A stretch of DNA of 64,000 bases from Megascapheus bottae (GCA_024803745.1 JANJXV010000037.1:7217501-7281500); one strand, 5' to 3'; shown: positions 46,749 to 58,936, counted from the first letter of the stretch. The notes: generated from the sequence alone by a model not told the origin. Made by a program: numbers and translations.

Positions 46749-46948
46749 CAATGCTAGGGCTTAAACTCAGGGCTTCAGGCTCTCACTGGGGTCTTTTGAT
46801 CAAGACTGATATTCTACCATTTGGGCCACACCTCCACTTCTAGCTTTTTCCTGATTAATTGGAGATAAGAGTCTCATGAACTGTTTCAACTAGCTCAGAA
46901 CTGACATCCTCAGAGCTCACCCTGCTGAGTATCTTGGAGCCACTGCCC
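46748..46948 (-). mobile_element. B1-Geo dimeric SINE
   Basis: Complement form: TAGGGCTTAAACTCAGGGC, TACCATTTGGGCCACACC (Geo), GATTAATTGGAGATAAGAGTC (linker), ACATCCTCAGAGCTCACCC (B1). Confidence 0.87.
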
Positions 46949-47269
46949 CCATCCCCCCGCAGCTTCTGTGTTTTCAAATGTCTGTCTCTATTTGCACATG
47001 CTCAACTGTGTGGGAAAACCTCTTATATAACTTTTGGTTTCATAAGGATCAAATCACACAGAGACATGGAATTGTATGGTTTATGGAATTACATAATCCC
47101 AAACTGTGAGAAGCCTGTTAAATCATACAGTGAAGATTAAAATTCTTAGCTATGCTTGGATTTTTTTTTGAAAGTAAGCTATTAAGTGTGTGGATATGTG
47201 GGTGAGTATCTTACTTTTGAGGTTTGCCTAACTGGTCATCTCACTTTTCTGCGAGAATAATAGTAGCAG

Positions 47270-47485
47270 TTGCTTTACTGTGTACAAACTAAATATTAGT
47301 ATTTTTGCTACATGTTTTAGAGGATATCTTATTGACTCTATATAAGAACTTTATGAGGCAGGTACTAAAACTTCACTAATTTTTTGAGCAAGGAAACAAA
47401 GTCTCAAAGTAAGTTCAGTAATTTTCCAGCTTAGTAAACATACATCTAAGATATAAAGTCTCAAGTCTACTTCATACTGAGCTGA
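47270..47485 (-). mobile_element. MIR SINE
   Basis: CTTTATGAGGCAGGTACTA, GAGCAAGGAAACAAAGTCTC and AATTTTCCAGCTTAGTAAAC match the complement of MIR. Confidence 0.75.
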
Positions 47486-47495
47486 GCTATTAATA

Positions 47496-47551
47496 AGTAA
47501 ATAAATGTTTATTAAACCTAACTAGTAAATAAATGTTTATTAAACCTAACT
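47496..47551. repeat. 28-bp exact head-to-tail duplication
   Basis: Copies at 47496-47523 and 47524-47551 are identical and directly abutting (AGTAAATAAATG...CCTAACT). Confidence 0.95.
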
Positions 47552-48634
47552 AACGATATCCCTATCAACCACCACATTTTATGTTTCTGTTACAGATAAA
47601 AAAGTGCAACACAACAAAGTGCAACACTTACAAGAACAATATTTGTGGAAGGATTGTGGATGTAATTTACCTAAAATATTGATTTTATTTTTATTTTACT
47701 TTTTTCATGGTGGTAGAACTTCTTTCCAGCTATCAGGTTTTGGCTTCAAGAAAAACAAATGCTAATGAAATATTAAAACATAATTCTACTAAGTCATATC
47801 TACAGACACTGTATTTCAGTTAATGTATTATTAAGCCTACTATAAACACAGCACTAAAATATAAGGCTGGAGCAATAAGGAAAGTAGAGTCATAATTTAA
47901 CCTTCTCTAAAGAGAAACTAAAAACATTTCTCTTAAAGGGCTACCAAGTTTTGTAGGTTTTTTTTCTTTTATTTCAAAACTTCACCACTAATATCCCTGT
48001 AAATAAAAAGTAGAAATCATGGACAGATACAGCCAGAATTAGTACATTAATGGGAGGTTGATATTCTCATTTATGTACATGTATTTTAAGTGAAGGACTT
48101 TGACTATATCACTTAATTATCCATTAAGAAGAAACTCCAGCCCAACTGGTAAAGAAGAGAAAGTTTATTTTTAGGCATTCAACTGGCATCTCTTCCCAAC
48201 TTTCTGTCTTGTTTTGAGGTCATCACAGCTGCCCTATAGCTCTACCCTGCTTCCTTCCTCCAACAGAGTCAGGATCCTCACATTTTAGACCTTTACTTCT
48301 CCAAGTTTTCACTACAAGCTTTAGGCATTTATTTGTCCCTCCTTTCAGGGGCAAGTGTTAGAGAGCTAACTCTAAACAAAAAGAGGGAGAAAAGAGGAAG
48401 AGGAAGTGGGGAGGAGAAAAAGGAAGGGGAAAGGGTGTTGTGTTCTTATTGGACGGTATAATAGTCAAGTCCAGAGGTAGTCTAGCCTCAGCATCTAAAT
48501 ATTCAAATGAGATAATTAGGTTTCTAACTCCAGATCCTTTGGAGTTTTCCTTCTTGTCCATTTCATCCAATGACTGTTCTTCATTTCACTGGCAGATTCA
48601 TGCTGCTGCAAGTTTGCATTTTATTTATTTTGTT
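47552..48634. other. AT-rich non-coding stretch, nothing recognised
   Basis: No gene or SINE. A purine run lies at about 48370-48435. Confidence 0.45.
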
Positions 48635-48650
48635 AAAAAATCAGTTTCTA

Positions 48651-48837
48651 GGGCCGAGAGTTTGGCCTAGTGGTTAAAGTGCTTGCCTAGCATGAGCAAA
48701 GACCCGGGTTCGATTCCTTGGTACCTCATACATACAAAAAAGCTGGAAGTGGTGCTGAGGCTCAAGTGGTAGAGCTCTAGCCTTGAGAAAGTCCAAGGAC
48801 AGTGCTTAGGCCCTGAGCTCAAGCCCAGGACTGGAAA
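48651..48837 (+). mobile_element. Young IDL-Geo dimeric SINE
   Basis: Complete: GGGCCGAGAGTTTGGCCTAG, GACCCGGGTTCGATTCC (intact tRNA B box), GAGGCTCAAGTGGTAGAGC and AGCCCAGGACTGG. Target duplications AAAAAATCAGTTTCTA at 48635-48650 and 48838-48853 are identical. Confidence 0.97.
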
Positions 48838-49203
48838 AAAAAATCAGTTTCTAAATTGTCCCTAAAAGAGTGAGACTAAGCCTTACTTGTCTTCGCCACA
48901 CATTCATCTCTAAACTAATGTTCTTAAACTAAAGTTCTATCAGGACAGGTCTAGCCTATTATCAGAGTGCAGGATTGATCGTGTTAATAGCACAACACAC
49001 TAGAATATTTACAAAAGAAAAATTTAGACTTTTATACTATTTGTGGAAGGGTCATTCTAATCAAACATAATACCTCCCCTCCACTTGACTAGGCCACTCT
49101 GACAGGAGAAAAGAAGCATTATGGTACCCCTAAATGATCCCTGCTGGTGACTTTTCTTCAGCTTATAAGTAAACCAATCCTATTGATTTTATAATACATT
49201 TAA

Positions 49204-49327
49204 CATAAGGATGGATTCAGCAAAACTATGTAGTTGATATTTAGGGATATTCAGGTAGTAGCCTTAGCATAAAGATGGATTCAGTAAAACTATGTAGGTG
49301 ATATCTAGGGACATTCAGGTGGTAGCC
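49204..49327. repeat. 60-bp tandem duplication, 90% identical
   Basis: Copies at 49204-49263 and 49268-49327 differ at about six positions and are separated by TTAG. Confidence 0.93.
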
Positions 49328-51655
49328 AATTCTGCAGAGCCATCCATGACTGTTTCCCTAACAGAATTTGTCAGAATGTCTGAAGAAAAATGAAAATGGA
49401 AGATGAGCTACAATGGACAAGTATTTTAAAAATGATTCCATTAATGTGGCACATTTGAGTGCTTAATGATGCCTATAAATCACATTTGCCTGAAAAATTC
49501 CAATTCTATACTACAAAAAATCCTTGTACAATGGTACACAGATATAAAGGCAAGCGATTCTTGTAGTGTGACTTGTGATGGTGAAAAATTGGTGAGAACT
49601 TAAATATTTAGCAATAATGCAAATGTTAAATTATTACATTATATGTCGCTATTATCTAAAAATATTGACATGGAAAGTCTAAAAGTCTAAAACCTTTTGA
49701 TAAAAGAAGCTGAAAGATAAGTGATTTAAATCCCATTTTTCTTTTTTAAAACTATGTTATAAGTAGACAAAAGATTACATGTATAGGCAAAAGATTAGGA
49801 ATTACTCATACCAACTTTTAAAAACTCATCTGCAAAACAGGATCTTGCTGGAGGGAGAATTTTTCCTTTTAGTTTGTATGTCCTCTGTACATTTACATAT
49901 TTACCCCTACTGTACATTTACATAGGTACCTGTACATTTATATATTTACAATAGTATATTTTATTTCCCAGTTCCTATTATTTTTCAGGTATTATAAAAG
50001 ACAAAAATGACATCTAAAGTTGTAATTATTATGAAAATGGCATTAGAAAGTTAAACCATTTACCTTGGATGTCCCCAGTCTTCCTTCTATGATACCCTTC
50101 CTTATTTGTTATATCCATAACTCATTCCCTGAACTTTAGTGCTTTCCAGTTTCTCTATAGATTGACCTGCTAAGGACTTAGCACCTCATTAAACATTATT
50201 TGCAGTAAAATCTGACTTATAAAGTAAATGTGGAAAAATGATAACCTAGCACCAAGCACAAAATAGTCATTCAAAAACCTAATTTTCCTTCTTTTGCCCC
50301 ACCATTTATCCTTCACCTCCAGAGATTACTTGAAATGGTTCATTACAACAAAGGTAATTTAGTACATAAATAGTGGATAGACAGACAGACAATCTCATAG
50401 GAGGACTAAAAATCTCATAGGAGAAATAAAATTGAGTACCTAAGACATGGATCACGGGATAAACAAAAAACACATGTAATGAGCTCATAAGGAGGTAAAA
50501 TATCAAATAAATTCAGGACTAAAGAAAGAAGAATAAAAATATTCTGGACATCATTCAGTAACTCTTTGCTGATGGTAATTATAGGGATGGAAAACCCGTC
50601 AGGCCTATGGAGCTAAAATTAATCACCAAGTATTCACAGACTGCCTCCTGCTTCTATTATTGGTCCTGGCTTCCTGCCTGCCCAGTGCCAAGGCTGGAGA
50701 CATTTGCATAACATTCAGCTTGAAAGACAGAACAAGCAAAATAAGTAGTCAGAGGCTCACAGCAGCCGTCTGTACCCCAACATAGTTGTTGGAATCATAT
50801 TCAAGCAAGATAAATTCCTTCTTTGGAAGACTATAAAAATTGCTCAAAAGTGATAAACATCACCATCTCAACTTTCCATTGGAAAAGAACCCAATTATAT
50901 GAAGGTACTATTTCTGCAAAGCAACAGTCAATTCATTTGTGCACCATTTGGATTTCAAGTACAAAGCCCACATTCAATTTTTGTCTTAAACCAGGAAGTG
51001 TAAACCAATAAGACATAGAACTATACTAAATTTTCAGGGTTCTTTCCATTGCTGACAAACATTTGAGATCATGACTAATTCCTTGAAAATGTAAAATCTG
51101 ATGATAATGTCACTCCTAAATTCTAACAAATAGCTTCTGAGGTGGAAATCTGTTGTTCTCTGCATGCTCATCTCCTTTTTCCCAATGTTTTGTGGAGCAT
51201 TTCTCTGGGTCTGTGTCCTTATCTATCTCTATACACTGCTTAAATCAAAGTATGCATTCTTCTCATACCTTGATAATAGTTTTCTCTTCCTGTTGCCCAA
51301 CTGGACCAAAAAAGCACATTGCAGAGTACCTACTAAGACTATGGGAAAAGAACTCTCCACAGTAGTTATTAACCTAATGGGATATCTCAAATTCAAGTGC
51401 TATAATCTCTTACGTGGAGACAGTCTTTCCAGAAATAAAATGAAAGGAGTAAAGTAAAAGCTGAAGGAATTCAAGCCCCTTAGACATATTCTGAACTTGG
51501 GATCCAGCCATACCTGAACTTCTAAGTGAAGCAGTAAACACTCTTCAATAACAATTATAATTTAAATGCACCCCCAAAATATCCTCATGCTAATGACAAA
51601 CTTTTATCATAAGTGTTTCTCCAGAAGGAATAACTAAATCACTTGAATAATTCAA
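49328..51655. other. AT-rich stretch without young SINEs
   Basis: No gene or assigned repeat. Low SINE density contrasts with 35-49 kb. Open frames are short and unrecognised. Confidence 0.45.
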
Positions 51656-51659
51656 ATCA

Positions 51660-51992
51660 GTTCATGCTTACTTCCAGGTAAACCTCCCTGATGCCATCTT
51701 TATATCCAGACTCCACTTACACACTAAACACCCCTACATTATGGTGCATACGTAGTGTTTTAGGTACCATATTCCTATAGGTCTTCAGTGGCTCAATAGT
51801 GACTTGTCATTCTCTCCATTTGTACTCTAAATGGCTTTTCATTTAATTTATATTTCTTCATATTTGAGGAATATTTTGTTCTTTTGTTGAAACATAATAG
51901 TACTCACAATCATCTTTACATCCTTGTAGCCTAATCAACATACAACATTTAACAGTATTTTGTCAAAATAATACTTTGTTGTAAGAATGAAT
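51660..51992 (+). mobile_element. L2 LINE 3' fragment (weak)
   Basis: TTCCAGGTAAACCTCCCTGATGCC at the start and TTGTAAGAATGAATAATT at the end fit an eroded L2 3' end; the middle is poorly preserved. Confidence 0.4.
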
Positions 51993-52064
51993 AATTAGGA
52001 GAGGAAAATGGTTGGGACAGTCTCTTATTTGTATTGATATTATTGTGTTGCTGTTGTTATTATA

Positions 52065-52126
52065 CTGTGCTGGAGATGGAAACACATGCTAGGCAATGAC
52101 TTTATCGTTGAGCTATGCCCCTTCAC
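52065..52126 (-). mobile_element. ID SINE fragment
   Basis: GTGCTGGAGATGGAAACACA, TGCTAGGCAATGACTTTATC and GTTGAGCTATGCCCC are the complement of the tRNA-Ala-derived ID monomer. Confidence 0.75.
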
Positions 52127-54465
52127 TATTAACAGTTACTCAGTGATTTATTAAAGCCATTCATAAAATGTCTAATTATAAGAAAAAAATGTAAAGCTAA
52201 TTGACATATCCAAACTGAATCCTCAAAGGGTTGGTCAGTCCTTAGTAGCTGTATAGTTGAGTCTTTTGTTGGTGGTGGGTGCTAGTCATTTAGGGGTTGT
52301 GTTTTATTATATTTTGTTTTTATCTTCTCTGGCTATTAGGGTTGATGGAGGGGGAGATGAATGAATGGGAGAGTTTGTTCTCTTTCTCAAATTCTATTTT
52401 TAAATTCCATAAAATTTAATAGCTTTTCTTGAAGTAAAAAAAATTTTAAGAAGTATACTGTGCAGTTAGGAAACACGGGAGGAAGTAAAAGAGTCACAAC
52501 AACCCACAAATTTGCTAATAACCACTATACTGTAAGGCTTCCCCCTATACAGACATCCCTGCCACGCACACACACAGAGACAGACACACACGGGATTATT
52601 TTTCTGTCAGAATAAATTGAAAATGGAAACAAGGTAGTGAAAGTATAAAAAGGTAGCAACTACCCAGGGACCATGGAATGGCTGTATGAGGGTTTTACAA
52701 ATAAAATAGGAAACCGCTAGGAAAAGTAGCTTATCTTATTATAATATAGGATTGAGGTACTGGGATAACAAAATAACTATGTAGCCAAAGATTAGTAAAA
52801 ATTTCTAGATGAATAGGAAAACTTACTCTTATATAAGCCACAGTTTCACATGTTAATGCGATTTGCAATTTCCTTTTTTCTACCTTTCAATTAAAGGTTT
52901 TCCCCATTTACCTCAAACTCCCAAATTGTAAAACTCTCACTCAGCCACTCCATGCTATTTCTTTTTATAGTTCTCATTACGTTATTCCTACTTTTTCCTT
53001 GTTATGGCAGGAAAAGAGAGGTTTGTTATAGTGGTGAGAAGAGGGTAGCTATCACATTTATATTGACTAGTGGTTATTAGCAAACTTCTTAGAACCCCAA
53101 GTTGCCAATAATTCCTTTCTACCCCTATCTAGCCATTTTGGAATTCACCAGATAATCCTCCCTTATCCTTGACTAGCAGTCCTGATTTTTCTCTCTTCTC
53201 TTCTCCCTCTCTCCCTCCCCCCTCTGTCAATTTTCCTTCTCCCCATTCCCCTCCCTCTCTACCTCTCTCATAGAGCTGCTGGATATTGGGTTCACCTCAA
53301 ATATCTCAAACACTCAAGACACTCAATGTCTGCCTCCTATTTCTCTTTGTTTTCTCCCTTAGTCCCTACCACTCATGTTCAGAGGACAAACACAACAATG
53401 TTTTCAAGTAGCAAAGTAGATTAAGACCTTGTGTGTTCAGGTAAATATTTAACAACTGCTGAATGTCGGAGGAGGAAGTATCTATTTGTTTATTTAAAAT
53501 GTTATTAATATAAATAGTATATAGCACAAATTTACAAAGCACAATAAAATGTAATAGCACCCTTTAATATTACGTCTATGTGGGAAACTGATTTTCATAG
53601 AACAATTTCAGTGAATTTTACTTAATATTTGTATTCATAGCAAAAGTAAAGTTGAAATTCACTCTTGCTTGACAAAAATCAAACTACAAATATTTGATTA
53701 ATATTTAATTTAGCAAAGAACACTCATACTACTGAATTCTAAAGTATGCCAGTTGATATTTTACATTGAGTGAACTCGCAGTAAAGCCACAAAGGCGTAT
53801 ATTGGGACCAAACTTGTTCATAAGAAAACATGAAGTGTTTTCAGGTACTGTAAAAATATTTTCTTTTATGTTTTTCACAACCTAACTTTTAAGTTTAATC
53901 TTTATTATTTAAAGCCAAAACAATGAATGAAGTAAGTCAAGATCAGATTTACAGTGCCTTTCAGTCTCTGTAATATAAATACCATGTTTGATTTCCAACT
54001 ACCAAAATGACATTTCTGAATAGAGTTGAAAATAGATATGCTATAATGTACTATTATATGACTCCAGTTTTATAGCAAATTAAGTTATTTTCAGCTATCT
54101 GTATGGAACAAATTACAGTCACTTGAAGAGGAGGTAGTCATAAAATGTAGTAAGAATAAAGGAAATGAAGTTTTGTGCATTTATTATCTGTTAAAATATT
54201 TACTTGTAAGTTTACAAACATTTAAATGTTTAATAATAACTATCATTAGAAGCTGACAAAAACCCCAAATATTTAACAGTCTGCTTTTGCAAACTGGTAT
54301 AGCCGGGTCTAGCACCCAGCTAAATTGCTCAGTGCAGTTTGGGAAGTGGGTGAACAGAGACAGAGATAATGTACCATTTCTATAACTCTCTCCCTGCTTT
54401 CCAAACAAATCATGGTGCTTTAAAGCTCCTCCTGAATATATCATCCCATTTGAATTATGTATTTG
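52127..54465. other. AT-rich stretch, nothing recognised
   Basis: No gene and no young SINE. A CT-rich run (TCTCTTCTCTTCTCCCTCTC...) at about 53190-53270 is the only simple sequence. Confidence 0.45.
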
Positions 54466-54469
54466 CTAT

Positions 54470-54715
54470 AAAACAGGACAGATAATTCCATTAATATTCT
54501 ATACACAGAAAAGTTAAATGGCTGACCCAAGCTCATTCAAGTTAATAGCTGAGAAGGGGTTAAGGGGAGGGAAATGGGGACAAAAACATAAGAAAGGGTA
54601 GCAATGTTTGTTAAGTAATGTACCTTCTATCTGGTGAATAAAATGTAACCATTCTATTAATTACAATAAAATATATTTTTTAAAGTTAATAGCTGAGCAG
54701 GATTGGGAATTAAAC
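54470..54715 (-). mobile_element. MIR SINE split by an L1 insertion
   Basis: GAAAAGTTAAATGGCTGACCC and AAGCTCATTCAAGTTAATAGC (54510-54553) continue after the insertion as AGCTGAGCAGGATTGGGAATT, matching the complement of MIR (AGGTTAAGTGACTTGCCCAAGG..., GGCAGAGCCGGGATTCGAA). Confidence 0.72.
54554..54682 (+). mobile_element. LINE-1 3' UTR fragment inside the MIR
   Basis: AAGGGGTTAAGGGGAGGGAAA, ACCTTCTATCTGGTGAA and TATTAATTACAATAAAATAT match the other L1 3' ends. AAGTTAATAGCTGAG at 54539-54553 and 54683-54697 is the exact target duplication. Only about 130 bp long. Confidence 0.94.
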
Positions 54716-55698
54716 ACAAAGTTGGAGAAATTTTAAGTAATGTGGATACATTTTTTACATTGTAACATTTTAGAAACTGATAAATATTTACAAATCCTAT
54801 TTCCAATTTAAACTTAAACCAAAAACCTGCACAGCCTAATAAGGTGTAAGAACCTAAATGGAAACAGTCTCAAAAATGAGCCAAGTAATTGCACCTACAA
54901 ATGGGGCATATTGAAACACTATCTACCGAAAGAACATGGAACAGAAAAGATTAAATCAGAAAAGGAAGAAAGCTGATGACATAATGGAGAGCCACAAATG
55001 CCACAAATGAAAAACAACATACGTAATACTCCTTAGGATTATTCAGTGTGCTTGCTGTAATATCACCAAAAATTTAAAAACATTAAGTTTCTGGTATATC
55101 AACATTTATCTATCTTATCTTCTGATATTTACCTCATCCTTCAATTACAAACTGCATAAACTAAGTTCTGATAGCAAAAACCTATAACTTTTAGACAGCA
55201 TTTCATTCAGTTAATAAAAATTAGGGTATTTGGTGTTGTTTATGGTGAAATCATCGAACACATCAAGCGAAACAGCAAACATACAACGGGAAGGGCATTT
55301 AGCATTTCCTATTTTCCGTGGGACAAAAGGAAGTACCAGAATAGATTTATTAAGAACTTGATGAACTAATATGAATTGTTCATAATAAAAATATCTATTG
55401 TAAAATGCACATATTGAGGCAAAATGGGACATTCAAGCTCAACTGGTTTCCTTGAACCTCTTAAGTAAAAATGGAAGTGATTCCCAAAATCAAAGTATTT
55501 CCCAAAATCATGACAGTATTATGGCAATGAACAAAAGCTGTCTGTGTTGGCTTAATATAAAATGAACATTCAAAATCATTCATACACATCAAAATTTGAT
55601 TTCAGGTTACATTTAATATCATAGGTTTAATCAAGGAAAGCATATAGTCATTACAAAGGAACTGTACTTTGACAGGGAATAAGAAGAAATATATATAT
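54716..55698. other. AT-rich non-coding stretch, nothing recognised
   Basis: No gene or assigned repeat. Confidence 0.4.
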
Positions 55699-55712
55699 AA
55701 AACTAACAGCAT

Positions 55713-55907
55713 TGGGGCCGGGAGTTTGGCCTAGTGGTAGAGTGCTTGCCTAGCATGCACGAAGACTCGAGTTCAATTCCTCGGTACCACATACATAGAA
55801 AAAAGCCAGAAATGGTGCTGAGGTTCAAGTGGTAGCGCTCTAACTTTGAGAAAGTCCAAGGACAGTGCTCAGGCCCTGAGATCAAGCCCACAACTGGCAA
55901 AAAAAAA
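55713..55907 (+). mobile_element. IDL-Geo dimeric SINE with target duplications
   Basis: GGGGCCGGGAGTTTGGCCTAG to CCCACAACTGGC and an A tail. AAAACTAACAGCAT stands at 55699-55712 and 55908-55921, identical. Confidence 0.96.
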
Positions 55908-56304
55908 AAAACTAACAGCATGGGTGGCAGTGAACATGGCATGAAGTGTGCTTTCTTGAACAGAATCTTAACCACACTAGCCAACTCAGTTTGATAAATC
56001 TAAGTTCTCTAGTGTCCCTGGAACACATGCCAGTTGATGGCTGGGTGCTAAACACTGAGTCAAGGTGACTTCCTGCACTCCCTACATTTTTGCTGTCACC
56101 AGTTACCGTTGTATTTTCCTTGTATTGCCCCACAATGTTTATTCCATTTATGCTTGCTAGTCTTAATTACTTAATTCATTCCATATTATGTATAAAAGAG
56201 GATATATCAATATGAGAATTCATTGGTGTTTATAAAAACTAAAATGGTAGCATGTCAATAACTACACTCAAGTCCAACAGATATAACTTTAAAAGATTAT
56301 AGTA

Positions 56305-56508
56305 AAGCGGGGCACAGTGGCTCACCCCTGTAATCCTAGCTACTCAGGAAGCTAAAATCTGAGGATCAAAGTTCACAGCCAGCCTGAGACTCTTTTTCTC
56401 CATTAACCTCTAGAAAACAGGAAGTGGGGCTTGGCTTAAGGGTAGGTTGGTATCCTTGAGATGAAGAGCTCAGGGACAGTGCCCAGGCCTTGTTCAAGCC
56501 TCATAGTA
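56305..56508 (+). mobile_element. B1-Geo dimeric SINE
   Basis: GGGGCACAGTGGCTCACCCC, TGTAATCCTAGCTACTCAGG (7SL-like), CTCCATTAACCTCTAGAAAAC (linker), GAAGAGCTCAGGGACAGTGC and TTGTTCAAGCCTCATAG (right half). Confidence 0.9.
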
Positions 56509-56609
56509 AGAGTACAGGGGAGGAATCACAAACATTTAGAAATCCATTATTTTATGGATACCTTTTATTTCTTGTTATAAAACAACTTGGGAAATGAAAA
56601 ATTACAAAT

Positions 56610-56750
56610 AATAATTGATAATGTTGGCTGAATACTTAATGTCTCAAAAATTATATCACACTTGTATAATTTTTTGAATCAATTGAGTACTATTTTCATT
56701 CCCATTTTACAGATAATAGAAATGGAAGCACAGAGACCTGGAAAACTAGG
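56610..56750 (-). mobile_element. MIR SINE fragment
   Basis: TTCATTCCCATTTTACAGATA, ATAGAAATGGAAGCACAGAGA and CCTGGAAAACTAGG match the complement of MIR. Confidence 0.72.
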
Positions 56751-58900
56751 ACTGCATTTTCTCAACTTGTCTAATTACTTTGCATTATGGGATTCGATTA
56801 TGCAGATAATTCAGAACTCCAGTGAACTCATAAGAGCTTTAGATCTTCATTATAAGATGAACAATGATATGTTTTTTAGGTTTCCAAAACTTTAAAGTTC
56901 ACAAGTTGTCCTTTTTTTAAATGATTGCCTTACTTTAAATAAGTTCTTAAATTTAATTATAAATCCAAACACGTCAGCTTATCAGCCAGAAAGCATCACC
57001 ATCTACAAAGGGGCAGGTCAAAATGATGGTCCTTTCTTTCAGGGTAGGGTTAGGATCTGTATATCACTTGCATAGAGATCTTTTGTATGTACTGAATAGC
57101 AGCATGGCATAGTTTAATTAATGTTCTGGAAATACAATGTAGCAATTCAGCTTGGATTATTTTAATGGGAATGGAGATGGTGTGGGAGAACTCACCTGGA
57201 ACATCTTATCAACTGCTGTATAACTGGTAGAATTGTAAAAGGTGATTTGCTTTCTGTTCAGGCTTAAAAGTTTTGTTGGTATTAGGAAAAAGTGTCTTAA
57301 GACCACCCTTAGTCATTTAACAAAAACTCAGAGTATCAAATATGAGTAGTGAGAGATACACTGCTGAACTGCTGAACACAGCAGATATAGGCCCTTGACT
57401 TCATAGGTTTATGTTTTAGTGAAGGAGAAATTTACTAAATTGAGTGCACAAATAATGGGTTATTGTTGTAATGTGTTACTAGAACATGTGGGATACTATA
57501 AGAATGCTCAATGATGAGATGACTCTGAGACTACCCATTTTCTGTTAAGAATATGCCTTTGCATTTCTTCTTGTCTGTCTGCTTTCCTACTCACTAACTC
57601 AAGTCCTGCCAAGTGGGGTTTTTTTAACCATTAAAAAATACAATAATTAATGTAGTTCAAGAAGGAAAAAGGTCACTCAGGTATATAAACCTGTGACTAA
57701 TAAAAATTAAGACCTTGAGTAATGTTTAAAAATGGCCACCACAACAATTCAGTTAACTAATTATGCCCAGCTAACAAATCGACTCTGTTATTATTCTAAT
57801 TATAAAATGCTCTGATCCAAGATTAGGGCATAAAGCAATAAAGAAGGCAGATCAGGGTCCTTGCCTGGATGGACTTAGAATACAACAACTGCATTCCCTT
57901 TCTGAGATAAACAGGTTTCAGATGAGTATTCATTAGATTTCAGATGAGTATTCTATTTTGTTTCTGTAGTAATGATAGCTTTTCAGAGTTTAAGATGAGT
58001 AAATGTTATATTAGAGATGTAAGATAATCCACATATGTTCAGCAGTGTCTGGTAGATAGGAGAAAGATAGATGTTAATTTAACATCTTTAAACTTATATA
58101 TTTTTTTCTTTTCTGATACACTGAAAGTTATCTCAGGTTAAATTCCATAGGCATATGTTAAGTCTGTCGTGAAATCAGCATTTGCTGCGTGATATTTTTC
58201 CTTCATATTAGTAAGGAAGATCTCTAATATTGTCTAGTTGTGCTTTCAATACTTAAGAGCTATATGGTTTTGGACAAACACCAATCTGTAAGCATCAATT
58301 TCCTAATATTGAAAGATTAAGTGAAGCTGGAACGTAGCTCATTGATGGACTAGCTTATGCTAGGCTGTGCCCCAACAGTGCCCAAAGAAAATCAAATAAT
58401 TATAGTAATACCAATTTCATTCTATTACTAGTAAAACTGGTAGAAGAGCTGATAAATGTTAAAACATCAATTATAACTGATTTTGTTGCTCTGAAAAAGA
58501 CATGGGTTAGCCTACAATGTAAACATATTTTCAAATGTTAAAAGACGAAAATTTGATTTTGTCAAATTCAAATTTTAGCAGGTTTAATTAGGCCACTGAC
58601 AAGGAAGAGCAGGACAATTTTCTATTTTTGTCCAATGTAAATTGTCATAGCAATATTTAATTCAAAACTATGTATTCCTGCATACTAAGATCTGGACTTG
58701 CAGGCAAAAAAAAAAAAATTAGGGAAAATGCTAGCAGACAACTCGTTTGTTTTTGTTTTTCAGCAAAAGAGCACCAACCAGTTAGGACTCAAATATGTAA
58801 GAGAATTGAAACTAATTCTTTACAGATGAATTTCTGGCCTATTAAAATAGGCTTATGGTAATGGGGAGATAAGATCTGGCAAAGGATTATGCTCCCTTGA
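56751..58900. other. Repeat-poor AT-rich flank of the NR3C1 CpG island
   Basis: No gene or firm repeat. TAATTA/ATTAAT-type motifs cluster at 57740-57850 (AGTTAACTAATTATGC, CTAATTATAAAATG). This is the upstream flank of a developmental and hormone-responsive promoter, so conserved non-coding elements are plausible but not shown. Confidence 0.4.
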
Positions 58901-58924
58901 CAAATGTGCACATGTACGCGCGTG

Positions 58925-58936
58925 TGCGCATGCGTG
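58925..58936. promoter_or_regulatory. NRF1-like site
   Basis: TGCGCATGCGTG fits the palindromic NRF1 core (GCGCATGCGC) with one change. It opens the GC-rich promoter domain. A partial copy, GCATGCGCA, lies at 59032-59040, and an inverted CCAAT (ATTGG) at 59001-59005. Confidence 0.6.

Noticed and set aside
58322..58385. ID-like SINE fragment
   Set aside because: AGCTGGAACGTAGCTCATTGATGG resembles the A-box half but the B box is absent; too decayed to claim.
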